From positions 1-64,000 of the forward strand of contig JAQTWP010000002.1 in the NCBI GenBank assembly GCA_028689205.1: a DNA stretch of 64,000 bases. Direction: 5' to 3'. Shown in pieces: positions 33,842-45,619 of the stretch. The stretch's first letter is position 1. The number at the start of each line of letters is the position of its first letter. Position numbers and translations under genes: made by a program. The notes below the pieces were generated by a model. It was not told the DNA's origin, ran no database searches, and saw only the letters and a program-made list of their open reading frames with translations. The DNA comes from Candidatus Altimarinota bacterium. GTDB lineage: Bacteria > Patescibacteriota > Gracilibacteria > BD1-5 > UBA2023.

Positions 33842-33862
33842 AATTATAATATGTAATAAATA

Positions 33863-34384
33863 TTAGTTAGCCATAGGACATGAACCATTTCATCTTCCTT
33901 GTCATTTTCATGATCAATTCTTCATCATTCAACCCTTACCTTGTCAAGCTTTTCCGAATGCACCTGATTTTGCAGATGCAGCTCTTTCTTGAATTGATTT
34001 TATAGTACTAGTATCAGTAGAAGTAATTGTAAGCTTAGTTCAATTAGATAACTCAGTTCTTTCAACATTAATTAAAGTGTTTTTTGAAGCTTTAAGTGCA
34101 TTTTGAGTAAACATTGATTTCATATGTTCTAGAGTTGCAGCATCTGTTGTAGTCATTGTAACTTCAGCTCAATTAGTAATATTCGTAACAGTTCTTACTA
34201 TGTTAGATCAATACACTGAATAATTAGAATTAACTACTCATGAATTAGATCTTGCAAATCATTGTCAAGCTCATCTTCCCTGTCAAGCAAAAGAATTATT
34301 ACCTGCTCATGCAAATGCTGTCGAAGCAATTATAGCTAATCATCCGATTAGTACTGCTCATGTTATTAAAATTGATTTTTTCAT
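33863..34384 (-). CDS. Exported Gly/Met-rich protein under ECF-type promoter
   Basis: A 173-residue protein with a signal peptide ending AFAGAG, a Gly/Gln-rich start, a middle domain (about 60-145) with TNITNGAEVTMTTTD and ELSNGTKLTITSTD repeats in tandem, and a tail rich in Gly, Met and Lys (GGMMKNGSGKGQGRG). The motif SCPMAN ends the chain. Many glycines are TGA. It sits behind one of four copies of the proposed sigma promoter; a periplasmic/cell-surface stress or metal-binding role is inference. Confidence 0.7.
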
Positions 34385-34443
34385 AATTATATTGTTTTAG
34401 TAAATAAATTTTAAAATGATTGATTCAAATGTGAATTTCATTT

Positions 34444-34456
34444 TGAGTGGCCCTCA
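34444..34456 (-). promoter_or_regulatory. Shared 5' leader palindrome TGAGGGCCACTCA
   Basis: On the minus strand TGAGGGCCACTCA, able to form a TGAG/CTCA hairpin just after the promoter. The identical 13-mer occurs at 46949-46961. Confidence 0.7.
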
Positions 34457-34464
34457 TTTATTAG

Positions 34465-34496
34465 TACGTAATTAACAAAAATATTTATTCAAAAAA
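34465..34496 (-). promoter_or_regulatory. ECF-type promoter P2
   Basis: Minus strand TTTTTTGAATAAA, 15 bp, CGTA (34468-34465). Same motif at 35902-35933, 46909-46940 and 47287-47318. Confidence 0.7.
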
Positions 34497-34500
34497 ATAA

Positions 34501-34536
34501 AAAAACTCTATTTTTGCTTTTAAATAGAGTTTTTTT
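34501..34536 (-). terminator. Terminator after the sigma/membrane-protein genes
   Basis: AAAAACTCTATTT, short loop, AAATAGAGTTTTTTT; a near copy lies at 47253-47286. Confidence 0.8.
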
Positions 34537-34543
34537 ATTAAAA

Positions 34544-35296
34544 TTATCTCATCATTCTGTTTCAGTTTCACATCATACCTCAGCCTTTTCAAAATCAATT
34601 TCACATTCACATTCATTGACCAAACCAAGGCATAACTCTTTCTGAATCAAATATTCAACTTCAGGATATATTTCATAGAATTCTAATTTTTTCGTTTAGA
34701 TTAAGATTAATCATTGGTGATATAAAAGAATTTTTGAGATTTATATTCCATATAGTTCAATTTATACTTTTTAATTTTATAATATTATCATTAATTCAGA
34801 TGATAGTTCATGCAAGTCTTCAATTATCTGGATTATTCCAAGTTGATTCATTATACAAAATATTAGAAACAACTGGAACATTATTAACAAAATAAGAATG
34901 CATTGCTGATCATAATCAAGCCCATCTAAGCATATAACTACCAGCAAATATAATTATTACTCCAATTAAAATATCTTTTGTATAAGAGGCTCTATATCCG
35001 ACTGATGTATTTCTTAAGCTTTTTATACCTATAAAAACAAGAAATGAAATTAGTAATATCCAAAAAATATTAGGAACCAAAAAATAACTCGTATTTCATC
35101 ATCTATATCATCACATTCAAAAAAATTCTGTAAAATCATCAATTAAAAATCATCAAAATAATATTGCAAGTAAAATAAAAATACCTATTAAAATCCATAA
35201 AATTCTATTTTTGTTTGCAAAATATGATTCTGGAATGGGCTCTATTTTTTCTTTCTCTATTTTTGAGAAAATTTTTTCTTTAAAATTATCTTTCAT
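34544..35296 (-). CDS. Membrane protein paired with ECF sigma factor, putative anti-sigma
   Basis: A 250-residue protein: charged cytoplasmic N-terminus (1-32), four membrane helices (about 33-130), a beta-rich external part (about 150-215) and a Gly/Met-rich tail ending GGMMGNGNRMMR. It lies 10 bases after the ECF sigma gene. Anti-sigma factors often sit here as membrane proteins with a cytoplasmic N-terminus, so I infer that role; no zinc-finger (HC2) motif is present. The tail resembles those of other genes with the same promoter. Confidence 0.6.
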
Positions 35297-35306
35297 ATAT
35301 ATTTAG

Positions 35307-35870
35307 TTAGGAATTACATTTGAATTTTTCTAGATTTTCCTTTAATTGTTTTCTTGCTCTATTAAGTAGAGTACTTGAAGTTCCAATTGGAATTTTCAAT
35401 ATATCAGAAATGTCTTCATATGAATATCCTTCTATATACTTCAGAAGTATAATTTCTTTATAGTTTTTTGGTAATGAAGAAATAGATTTTTGAACACATA
35501 ATCTAATATCATTTTTTTGTAAATCATGATGTGGAGAGTTTCAATCAGAAAGCGAATCTACAATATTTTTGTATTCTTCATCATCTAATGAAATATTCCC
35601 AGATTCCTTTTTTGATTTCCTATAGTTATCAACTATCATATTATGAGCAATACGATAAATCCAACTTGAAAAGCTATATCTTTCATCGTATTCATTAATA
35701 TATCTATAGATTTTAATGAAAATATCTTGTAATAGACTTTCAGCATCTACAAAAGAAATATCTGTAGTTCTCATTATATATCTCATAAGTTTTTCCCTAT
35801 AAGTATCTATAACATAGCTAAAGGCATCTGGATTTTCAGCAATTTTTTTAATTAGATTTTTTTCACTCAT
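35307..35870 (-). CDS. ECF-family RNA polymerase sigma factor
   Basis: A 187-residue sigma-70 family member of ECF size with region 2 (about 20-90, DAESLLQDIFIKIYRYI and SSWIYRIAHNMIVDNYRK) and region 4 (about 125-180, SLPKNYKEIILLKYIEGYSYEDISDIL with the helix-turn-helix KIPIGTSSTLLNRAR). One TGA glycine between the regions. It is preceded by a copy of the motif found before other envelope genes, so it is probably autoregulated, and is followed by a membrane protein likely to be its anti-sigma. Confidence 0.92.
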
Positions 35871-35901
35871 TTTCTAGAAGAATTATATTCTCATATATTG
35901 A

Positions 35902-35933
35902 TACGTTTTTTTTAATTATTTTATTCAAAAAAA
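35902..35933 (-). promoter_or_regulatory. ECF-type promoter P1 of the sigma gene
   Basis: Minus strand TTTTTTGAATAAA, 14 bp, CGTA, 32 bases before the ATG at 35870. It abuts the stop of the HlyD-like gene. Confidence 0.7.
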
Positions 35934-37940
35934 TTAATCAACCAAAACTTCTCAATCAAGTATATTATCTTTTCAGTCAACAATTACTTTTTCTCCAATT
36001 TTTAATCATTCCACTGAAACGAATTCACTATCTCTTCAAGTAACTTTTATAAGTTTGAATTTTGCAGTTTTTCAATCAAGAATAAGTACTCAAGGTTCTG
36101 AATATTTGTAAATAACAGATTTTGAAGGAATAATAATTGAATTGATATTATAATCATTATTTTCATTCAAAAGAATAGTAACTCTATCTCAGATATTTAT
36201 TCATTCTCAATTTAATTCAAGTTCAAGATAATTCTTTTTCTTAATTAAATCTTGAGTTCAATCTATTAATGTAATATTTCATTCTATTTCTACAGCATTC
36301 ACAGGGTTTCTAAGTATAATTTTATCTCCTATTTTTTTATTATAAACAGAATTATCAATATAAGTTTTAACAAGTTTTTTGTCCAGTGAAGTAATATTAA
36401 ATATTGGCATTCAAGCTCAAATAACAGTTCCTAAGTCTGATAATTTATCTAAGATAATAGCATCAAATGGTGCCCTTATTATTCATGATTCAATTGATTC
36501 AGATGCTAAGTTCATATTCATTGAAGTTTCAGATTTTTTGGAATCTAGTTCTCATAACTTGGATGCTATTTCTGATAAATTAGTATCAATTTCTGCTAAT
36601 TTACTAATTTTTTCTTTCTTTACCATTTCAATATTTTTTAGAACTTCTTGTTCTCCGATTCTAGAAAGACTTAATTGATCTTCTTTTATTTTAATATTCG
36701 TTTCTAGATTACTACGATTCTTAGAAACGTCAGATTTATTAATATCTTGTCCAGTTTTTGCCAGATTTACATCATCATTTGCTATATCTCTAGCATCTTC
36801 TAATTGTTTGATTTTTAAATCATAATTGTTCTGGAATGATGTAATTGCTTCCTGACTTCATTTTATTCAAGCTCAAGTTGGAGATAATATAGCCATTTCA
36901 AGATTAGAAAGAAGAGCAGTAATTTGAGTTTTCATTCAAGATAACATTTCATCATTAAAAGTAGATGAAGAAATAGAATTATCAAGCATATCTTGAGTAG
37001 AATGCAGAAGAGTTCTGAGATTTTCTAGAGTTTCAGAAGCTTTACCTAGCATTATAACTATTATATCTTCTGGAATATCTGTCTTAGATACAATATTACT
37101 TTGATAATATTTATAAGTATCGCTGTATTTTGCATTGAATTCTCTGAAAAGTTTTTCTGCATAAGTCTTAGTACTAGAATTCTTAGCTCCAAGATACACC
37201 TCATAGCTATCGTTTTTATATTTATTGGAATCAGTAACTCATATAATAATATCTGTATACTCTAAAGCATTTCTTGCAATAATATAAGCATTAGAAAGAG
37301 AATTAAGTGCATTTTTTCTAATATTTATTTTTTCTTGCTCCAATAACTTTCTAGAATTATCCAGATTATTATTAGCCATCTTAAGTGCATTTTCTGCTTG
37401 TTTTATTTTTTGATCAACGGAAGTAAGACTTCAAGAAAACATTTTGGAACTATCATCTAATGTTTTAATTGCCAAAGCTAAATCTTTTTCTGCCATTTGG
37501 GTAGCGATTTTTGATTTCTCATAGCTATTCTCTAATAATTGAATTCTTTGTTCATAAAGATTATCTACTGCTACTTTCATTTTTGCAGTGTCACCTCACA
37601 TTGAAGCGATATCACCTCACATACTATTCATATCTGACAATATATTACTTAATCAACTATAAGAAATACCTCATTCATCATTTGATAATTTTGCTAGTAT
37701 ATCTCAAGTTTTCACATTATCTCATTTTTTTACATATATTTCACTAATTCTTCAAGGAGCCTTGAAACTAAGAGAAGTGGAATTTTTTCATTCAACAGTC
37801 GCAAGAATAGAATCTTTTGATGTAAGACTTCCATTTTTTACTGTGAAAGTTTTATAGAATTTTTTTTCTACAATTTCTGTAGTTCCACAACTTGCTAGGA
37901 ATAGAGAAGATACAAGTAGAATTGATAATATTTTTTTCAT
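35934..37940 (-). CDS. HlyD/MacA-like lipoprotein adaptor
   Basis: A 668-residue membrane fusion protein with a lipoprotein signal (LFLASCG, lipidated Cys18), a biotinyl-lipoyl half-motif (APGRISEIYVKKGDNVKTGDIL, split here as APGRISEIYV and KKGDNVKTGDIL), a very long coiled-coil region (about 105-510) and the second lipoyl half (GIIRAPFDAIIL) with beta-barrel domains to the end. It links an inner-membrane exporter to the surface. The coiled coil contains NDSYEVYLGAKN, also found in the adaptor at 47914. The RND gene upstream is the likely partner. Confidence 0.88.
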
Positions 37941-38038
37941 ATAAATTAAGTTATTAATTAGATTTTAGGATTATTGGATTAGGTTAGTTTTGTTATTACG
38001 TTTTTCTTGTTATTCAGATTTTTGTCATCCTGTTTTTC

Positions 38039-38197
38039 TTGTCATTCCGAGAGATAACGAGGAATCCCTTTTTAAGTCACTTGTGAATATTTAATACCCA
38101 AGTATTACTTTAAGTTTTATTATTTCTTCAAAACCAGATTCAATCATCTTATCGTGGTGGATTGCCAAAGTTTATGCCCTTTAGGGTACAATGACGA
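38039..38197. repeat. MITE-like element, copy 1
   Basis: Left end TTGTCATTCCGAG...GGAATCCCTTTTT and right end GGATTGCC...CAATGACGA are imperfect inverted repeats 159 bp apart. Same structure at 61361-61516 (156 bp). No ORF inside. Confidence 0.7.
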
Positions 38198-38204
38198 GCT
38201 ATAT

Positions 38205-41200
38205 TTATTTATTTATTTCCTTACTGTTTTTTATTACATTCTTAATTTGGATATTATGCGATTCTTCTTTGTAATATTTGATTAAGAAATCATAATAGAA
38301 TATAGGAATAAAAAATAAAGTCAAAACAGCAGAGGCACTAAGTCACCATATTATAGACCATGCAAGTCAGCTCCATACTGGATCAGAAGTTATTATAAAA
38401 CTTCCGAATACTGCTGCAATACTAGTTAATATTACTGGTACAAACCTTTTCTTTGATCATTCAATTACTGCGTAAGCAAGTCCTTTCCCTTCTTTAACCA
38501 ATTGATCAATATAATCAATTAATATTATCGCGTTCCCTACCACTATTCAACCGAGAGCAATTGCTCATATCATGGCAGTAGCTGTGAAATATTCTCATTT
38601 TAGAAGGAATAATATTGAGAATCCTGGGAAAATTCCAAAGAAAGAAAGTAGGAATGTTGTCATAACTATTCATCCAACTCTAAAACTCTTAAATTGTGCA
38701 ACTATCAAGAAAAATATTGCAAGAAGTGACATTATCATGGCTTTACCTAAATCTCTAAAAGTGTCCATAGTAATTTCCCATTCTCATCCCCATTCTACCC
38801 TATATTGCTTACCATCTTTAATTCATACGAAATTAATAAGGTACGGCGTTGAAGAAATTTTTCTATAACCTAAGCTTTCAAAATCTTTAGCTCAGAACAT
38901 ATCATATAATTTCAAAACAGGATAAACAACTGAATTATTACCAATCTCAGAATACAGATGAATTGTAGTACTGCGGGAATCTGTATATATTTCTGGACTA
39001 GCATAATCACTATTTAATTCAGCAATTTCATCTAGTTTTATTTTTTCTCATTTTGGATTAGTGAAATATATATTTCTAAGGAAATCTATACTAGAAAATT
39101 CTTCTTTATCAAAACCAACTATAATTCTTGATGGTTCAATTTTTTTGTCATTTCCATGTACAAAAGAAACTTGCAACGGATTATATATTCATCCTAGAGT
39201 TTGATATACTTGGTCAGTATTAAGTCATTTTTCAAGTAGATAATCTTCATTTAATACAATTTCAATTTTTTTGTAAGTGCTTGATATTGTATTAGTAAGA
39301 TCTACTAATTTTTCTGATTTTTCTATTTTTTTCACAGTTGATTCAACAGCAGAGCTGAAACGAGTAAGTTCATCAAGGCTCAAATCTTCCTGTCATTTCA
39401 TTTTTATATGAAAAGTTGCCATAGTTGGAGGCCCTGGAGGATCTTCTAGAAGTCTGAATTTTATATCTGGATATTTATTATATAAGAAGTTTTTAAGTAA
39501 GGGACGGATTTTTATACTATATTCTTCCGAAGGAACATCCCTTTCTTTATTGGGAATTAAATCAATTCTAGAGCTTATTTGGTTTGACATTATACGATTA
39601 GAACCTCATCTAAAAAGATTAGCAAAATCTCATAAGAATTTATCTCAAACGGTCGAGCTAACATTTTCTACAATATTAAGCTCTTTTGGAAGAGAAGCTG
39701 AATTAACTTTTCATAAAAGGAAATCAGATAAATCTTTTTCTACAATTTTTGTCTTATCTACACTATAATCACGCGGTACATCAATCCAAATATATATCTG
39801 GTTTTTATCAGCTTTTGGGAGCATTCTAGCTTTGAATATTCCAAGCATAATAGGACTTAGAATTATCACAAAAAGTGATATCCAAAAAATATATTTGAGA
39901 GTTCTTCTTGATTTGAGAGTTGCAGCAGTATCACTTATATATTTACCAATTATATTACCATACTTCGTAATAAGTTTTGATTCTTTGTTATGGTCTTCAT
40001 GAGATGAACATTTATCTCAAACACAGAATCTAGAAGCAAGAAAAGGGTTAATACTAAAAGCTATAAAAAGAGAAGCTATAAGTGCTATTGAAGCAAAAAT
40101 TGGAATTGGTTTCATATAATCTCACATCATTCCAGTCACAGCGAACATAGCAACGAATGACATAACACGAGTAATAGTAGATAGAATTACACTTGGACCA
40201 ACCTCTTTAACAGAGTCAAGCAAGGCTTCCATTTTGGTTTTGCCATTCTTGTGCATATCAGCAAGATGTCTTGCATTATTCTCTACTACAACTATAGAAT
40301 CATCAACTAATATTCAGAGAGATAATATAAGTGCGAAAAGAGTTATTCTATTGATATCAAGTCAGAAAATAAGAGCCACGATGAATACAATTCCAAGAAC
40401 CATTGGAATACAAAAAGCAGCATTAAGTGCATTCTTGAAACCAAGGAAAATTATAAGTATCACAAGTACAATAAGTATGCTTACAAAAAGATGGAAAGTT
40501 AGCTCATTAGTTGCTTCACGGGCAGTTTCTCATTCATTTTGGATAACATTTATTCATATATTTTTTGGAAGAGTTTTTTGTATTTCTTCTACTTTTTTGA
40601 GCACATCTTCTACAACTAATACTGCATTAGTTCATTTCATTTTTGCAATCCCAAGAAATACTGCATCACTTGTATTTTCTTTATCTGAATAAGTATAATA
40701 ACTGGCTATATTAATTGGTCATGAAGAAATACTGGCTACATCTCTAAGATATATCTTTGCTCACGCATTATTAAAAATTAGAAGTCATTCCAAATCTTTT
40801 TTTGAATTAAGGTTCGAACTAAGAAGAATTGAAGTTTTTGTATCACCTTCAAAATTCCCCACAGTTTTATATATAGTTGAAGATTTGATAATTCCAATAA
40901 CTTGTCAAATATCAAGTCCATAACTTTCAATCTTAGACTTATTTAGCTTGATACTTATATCGTCTTCATAACCTCATATAATATCAATCACAGTAGTATT
41001 CGGTACTAATTTGATTTCTTCTTTTAGATGATTAGCTATACTTCTAAGATAAATTCATGTTTCTTTAATTCCCAAATCGTTTCATTTGTAAGTTAAAGCA
41101 AGACTAACTTGAGGAAGCTCTTCTGGGTCAATTGACTTAATATTAATATCTTGAACTTCGAAAGGACGTAGGTCATAATTGGAATACATTTTATCATAAA

Positions 41201-41528
41201 GTCTTGTCTTGGCTATTTCTTGTGGAATTCATACCTTAAAACTTACCATTACAGAAGCAAAATTATCCTGAGAATAAGACATAATCTTATCAACTCATTC
41301 AAGTTCTTTGATTTTGTTTTCTAAACTTCTAGCTACGAATTGACTGGCGTCCGAACTAGAATATCAGTTAATTGGTATTTGGATATTAAAAGCTGGTGCA
41401 ACAATTGAAGGATTATATTGTTTAGGCAACATAATATACGAAGCGACACCAAAAAAAGAAATTATAGTAATAAGTACTATAGTTATCTTTTCATTTTCTA
41501 GAAAGAACCTAGCGAATTTTTCTAACAT
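38205..41528 (-). CDS. RND-family efflux transporter
   Basis: A 1107-residue HAE-type RND permease: twelve predicted helices in two halves, porter loops after helix 1 and helix 7, and TM4 with the LSLGILVDDSIVVVEN motif carrying the proton-relay aspartates. N-terminal MLEKFARFFLEN fits AcrB/MexB relatives; length is typical (about 1030-1100). It exports small molecules or lipids driven by the ion gradient. The start is 16 bases downstream of a palindrome also found before the TetR gene at 56156, so TetR control is likely. The HlyD-like lipoprotein gene follows. Confidence 0.93.
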
Positions 41529-41543
41529 ATTTTAGTTTAAATT

Positions 41544-41569
41544 AATTACCTACCGATTGGTAGGTAATT
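41544..41569. promoter_or_regulatory. TetR-type operator at the RND promoter
   Basis: AATTACCTACC GATT GGTAGGTAATT, an 11-bp perfect inverted repeat; a close copy lies at 56202-56227. The rest of 41570-41786 is AT-rich with no gene seen. Confidence 0.8.
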
Positions 41570-41786
41570 TATGTATTTTTAATGTAAAGTCAAATTTATT
41601 TTATATTAAAAGAAAGGTTTATAGTAGGAAGTAACTAATACTTTACTTTAATGAAAAAACTTGTTTGAAATAAACTTTAAAAATTCAAATAAATACGTAT
41701 ACTTTATTGGTAATAATTAATATATATTATAAAAAAGGCTTTCTAAAGATACTATTAATTAGGTTTTAATAATTAACTATATATCG

Positions 41787-43262
41787 ATGAAAACATTTCA
41801 AAATAAAAATATTATTTCTTCTAAAAATTCTCAAGCCTTCACTCTAGTAGAACTAATAGTTGTAATAGTAATTCTAGCAATATTGTCTACTATTGCATTC
41901 TTATCATTCTCAAGTTATTCATCTTCTTCTAGAGACTCTTCAAGAATGGCAGATATAAGTAATTTATCAAAATGACTAGAATTACATAAAACTAAATCTT
42001 GATATTATCCTTTTCCAGAATGATTAATATCAACTTGAACTGTATCTTGAGTTCAAGTTATGTATAAATGAATAATCTGAGAAAAGTTATCAAAAATTGT
42101 AAATATTTCCAAAATTCCTGTTGATCCTTTGGATAATGCTACACAATATTCATATTGAATTACTTATGATAAAAATAACTTTCAAATAGCCTGAATTCTA
42201 GAAAATTGACAACAATTAGGTTACAATTTAATAGAAAAAGCTTTTGCCTCAAACGAACAAGCAATTGTTCAATGAAACTATAATTGATATCTAAAATTCT
42301 CTACTTGATCAAATTATTTTCTTATTAATATGCCATCTTTAATTTATAATTTTAGTTGAGCTATTAATGATGTATTAAATGATAAAAATAATGTCTACTT
42401 TGTAGTGAATAAAAATAATAACATACCCTATATTATTTGAGATATTTCTTCTATTAATAATAAAAATACTGATTTATTAATTCAAGAACTTGCTGATAAT
42501 AATAATTCAACACTTACTTGAGTTAATATAACAAGCATAGTTACAACTTCAGATAGCATCAAAAGAAGTCAAGAAATCGAAAAAATATTCTGAACATGAT
42601 CAACTCCTGAATCAAAAGCACTTATCGATAGTTTTAGAATTATTTCTAATTTATCAGATCCGATAAAAACTATTTATACAATAGATAAGGTAATTAATCT
42701 AAAGGTTGGCTGAAATGAAAATATTGAAGAAGATAATAATATTATCACTTATCTTAATATAGATTGAAGTTCTACTCCTTATTTGTCCGATATAGCATCG
42801 TGAAGTTGAAGATTTGAATTATATGACTGAAGTTTATCTTTAAGTTGAGTTACTTATGATAAAATTACTTGACTTTTTTGGCAATCAATATGATGAAATA
42901 ATGAACTTGTATCATGTAAAACTTTTGATACTAATTCTTTTTCTGATACAACTTGTAATGATTGAATAGCTTCAGATGATTGTAATTGGTGTGCGGCAAA
43001 AAATTATTGTGCTAATCTTTCTTTGTGATGATTCGACGACTGGAGATTACCTGACATCACAGAATTTTTATCTATTGTTGATTTTTCAAAAATTGCCTGA
43101 ACTAAAATTGATTCAATTTATTTTGCTTGAGGTAATGTGGAATATTGGACTTCGAATAACAATCCAGGTACTTTATCGACAGCTTATAAGATAAGCTGAT
43201 ATAATTGATCTTTTTGAGCTACTTTAAAATATAATTCATTATATCTTCGCTGTGTAAGATAA
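41787..43262 (+). CDS. Type IV pilin-like protein fused to DUF1566 domain
   Basis: A 491-residue protein with a prepilin signal: NSQAFTLVELIVVIVILAI, predicted cleavage after Ala17 (Gly is usual) and Glu22 as mature Glu5. After the hydrophobic helix and a Ser-rich turn comes a long middle region and, from about residue 350, a DUF1566 (Lcl C-terminal) domain with TGLFWQS, CAAKNYCANL and GGFDDWRLPDITEF. The domain is a surface binding module in other bacteria. So a pilus or pseudopilus tip adhesin is plausible. The next gene repeats the DUF1566 part. Confidence 0.85.
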
Positions 43263-43285
43263 TTTTACCTTTTAACTATTTTTTT

Positions 43286-43912
43286 ATGAAAAAATTTTTT
43301 ATTACACTTATGGCATTTATATTATCTGTCTGAATTATCTATGCAACTATAACTACGGCGAATTTTAGAAAATCACCTAAATTACCATGGCAATGAACTG
43401 CAAGTTGATATTATGACAGTGCTCATAATGTTTGAATATCTAATTTACCAGAAGCAAGATTTGTGATTTATACATGATCACTATCTTTAAGTTGAGTAAC
43501 AAAGGATAATATCACTTGACTTTTTTGGCAATCAATTACCAATACAAATAATAGTACTATTTGTAAAAATTACGATACAAGTGAATATAATAATCTAGAT
43601 TCTTGTAGTGATTGAACCCTATTAGATGATTGCAACTTCTGTGCTGCAAAAAAATACTGTGAAAATTTGGAGTTATGATGATTTAATGATTGGAGAGTTC
43701 CTAATATAAAAGAATTATCTTCAATAATTAATTATTCTAAAGTACATCCTGCATTAGATGTAAACTATTTTACCTGATATACTATATCTGATTCTGATTT
43801 ACAATCATCTACTATATATGATTCAAGCAACTTTATGTATATTTCCCAATATGATTGAACAATAAATTATCTAGTAAATAGTTTAAGTAAAAATACTAAA
43901 TGCGTACGCTAG
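43286..43912 (+). CDS. Exported DUF1566 domain protein
   Basis: A 208-residue protein with a signal peptide or N-terminal anchor (1-22) and one DUF1566 domain matching the one in the preceding pilin fusion: SLSLSGVTKDNITGLFWQS, CNFCAAKKYCENLEL and GGFNDWRVPNIKEL. It lies 23 bases downstream. Probably duplicated from the larger gene (or the reverse) and acting with it at the cell surface. Confidence 0.82.
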
Positions 43913-44083
43913 GTTTTTATATTAATCAAATTTCTAAATAGATAGACACAAAGCTGGACTGAATATAATTTATTGGAATAATAATAAATATTTTTAAATT
44001 TAATAATAGCATTAAAAAGAGCAATAGAGAGAGAATAAATAATATAATAATTCTAGTAAATACATAAGTAACCAAAAAATCCC

Positions 44084-44566
44084 ATGAAAACAATCCTATT
44101 CAGATTCGAGAAAGAGAATATTAATTATCTGGAATGTAATATCAATTCTGGAGAATTAACTATTGGCGATAAGGAGAAAATTATTCTGGAACCAACAGAG
44201 AATAAATGAGAGAAATATAACGTTGTAATGGGAGAATTACTTAAAATTCAATTAAAATATAAAGCTGATTTACTTGCTTTTCAATCTCCCGGAAAATATA
44301 TGTGAGCAATTAAGGATGAAGAAGGTTTTGCGAATTCTGCAATTCTACATTTATTCTGTTATCATAACAAACTAGAACTTCTAGAATTAACTCCAACAAC
44401 TATTAGAGAAGAATTAAAAATTCCTAGCAAGGAATTTAAGTTGCTTCTTGAAGCAAAAAAATGAGAAATTATAAGTAAGTACAAAATTGCCAAATCTGAT
44501 AAACTTTTTGATTGATTAGTTTTTTTATCTCTTCTTAAAGATAGATTAATTTTTAATGAAAATTAA
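44084..44566 (+). CDS. Hypothetical protein, possible RNase H-fold
   Basis: A 160-residue soluble protein. The layout of alternating strands with KADLLAFQSPGKYMG, then LELLELTPTTIREELKIP, recalls RuvC/YqgF-like folds in which an Asp/Glu set binds metal, but I cannot place the catalytic residues with confidence. No signal peptide. Convergent with the rhodanese gene, whose stop lies 4 bases beyond. Confidence 0.55.
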
Positions 44567-44570
44567 AGTC

Positions 44571-44900
44571 CTATCTCCTCAAACTCATTATTCCTCATTT
44601 GATATTCACAAAAGTATATTGAGGTAATTGAGGAGATAATTGCATTTGTAAATATCAGCTTGTTCATCCACTATGACAATATAGCGCGAATATAGTTCCA
44701 GGGAGATATTTTCAAGAAAATAATTCATCAGAAATTGTAACGCTTCATTCCAGAGGTTGTCATATCATATCAACAAGAACTATTTTATCTGATAGCTCTA
44801 TTTTTTTGACTTCATATTCTTCCCAAGACCAAGATTCTAGTCAGTTATTCCTACCAGAAATATTACAAGCGTCAGAGGTAAACATATCGAATATTCACAT
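44571..44900 (-). CDS. Rhodanese-like sulfurtransferase
   Basis: A 109-residue single rhodanese domain: VLVDMIGQPLEGSVTISDELF early, the active-site loop YCHSGGTSG with the catalytic Cys, and NIKGGIMSL near the end, matching the usual NLxGGIxxW. It transfers sulfane sulfur or acts in redox/thiol signalling. Start codon ATG TGA at 44900; nearly all glycines are TGA, so standard-code readers miss the gene. It lies just upstream, divergently, of the ArsR operon. Confidence 0.8.
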
Positions 44901-44985
44901 AATTATTTTGGATTAATAAAGATTTTTAAGATTGATATATTATAAATATTTATAAAAAATCAATATTTTTATTATATATTAATTA

Positions 44986-45032
44986 TTGACTTATAATATT
45001 ATTTTTATAATATATCGAAGTATGTAGATATA
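44986..45032 (+). promoter_or_regulatory. Promoter and operator of the ArsR operon
   Basis: TTGACT (44986-44991), TATAAT/TAATAT (45006-45013), then TATATC (45011-45016) and GATATA (45027-45032), an inverted repeat placed where an ArsR repressor would sit. Confidence 0.6.
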
Positions 45033-45052
45033 TAGATAATTGATTTTAAATT

Positions 45053-45337
45053 ATGGAAAAAAATATTGATTTGGCACTGATTTGAGATTTATATAGCTTG
45101 CTTGGTGAACCGAATAAACTTAATATATTCATTATGCTCAAAGAAAAAGAACTTTGCATATGTGAAATTATAGAAAAACTTAATATTAAGCAGAATATGG
45201 TTTCTCACCATGTTGCAATACTTAGAAGAGCTTGAATTCTTAATTCTAGGAAAGATTGAACTAGGGTTTTTTATTCAATTAATCTAGATATGTACGAGAA
45301 AATTAAAGAAAATACAAAAATACTTTTTAATATTTAA
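45053..45337 (+). CDS. ArsR/SmtB-family metal-responsive repressor
   Basis: A 94-residue winged-helix protein with the metal-sensing ELCICEI helix (C35, C37), the recognition helix KQNMVSHHVAILRRAGI and the wing DGTRVFYSIN. Such repressors release DNA on binding arsenite, antimonite or other thiophilic ions. It heads an operon with a thioredoxin-like protein (gap 11 bases) and a permease, so it likely autoregulates this set. Confidence 0.9.
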
Positions 45338-45348
45338 TTATATATTTT

Positions 45349-45585
45349 ATGGAAATAAAGATTCTTGGAACAGGTTGTTTTAATTGTAAAGTTTTGGAAA
45401 ATAATACTCATTTAGCTTTAGAAAAATCTTGAATTAAAGCAGATGTAAACAAAATTACAGAAATGGAAGAGATTATGAATTATGATATTCTTTCTACTCC
45501 GTGATTCGTAATTGGCGAAAAAGTTATAAGTTCAGGTAAAGTTCTAAGTGTAGATGAAATTGTAGAAATATTAGAAAAACAATAA
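45349..45585 (+). CDS. Thioredoxin-like small redox protein
   Basis: A 78-residue protein of the redox-active disulfide protein 2 type: GTGCFNC (C10, C13), STPGFVIGEKVISSGKV with the cis-Pro loop. It lies between an ArsR repressor and a permease of the same operon, a triad known in many bacteria, and may reduce the permease's Cys pair or its cargo (inference). Confidence 0.88.
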
Positions 45586-45619
45586 GAATTTTTTAAATTT
45601 TTAAAAAGCTAGAATTAAT

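Noticed and set aside
44575-44917. Plus-strand open frame opposite the rhodanese gene
   Set aside because: It lacks a credible start and known motifs, whereas the minus strand gives a rhodanese with YCHSGGTSG.
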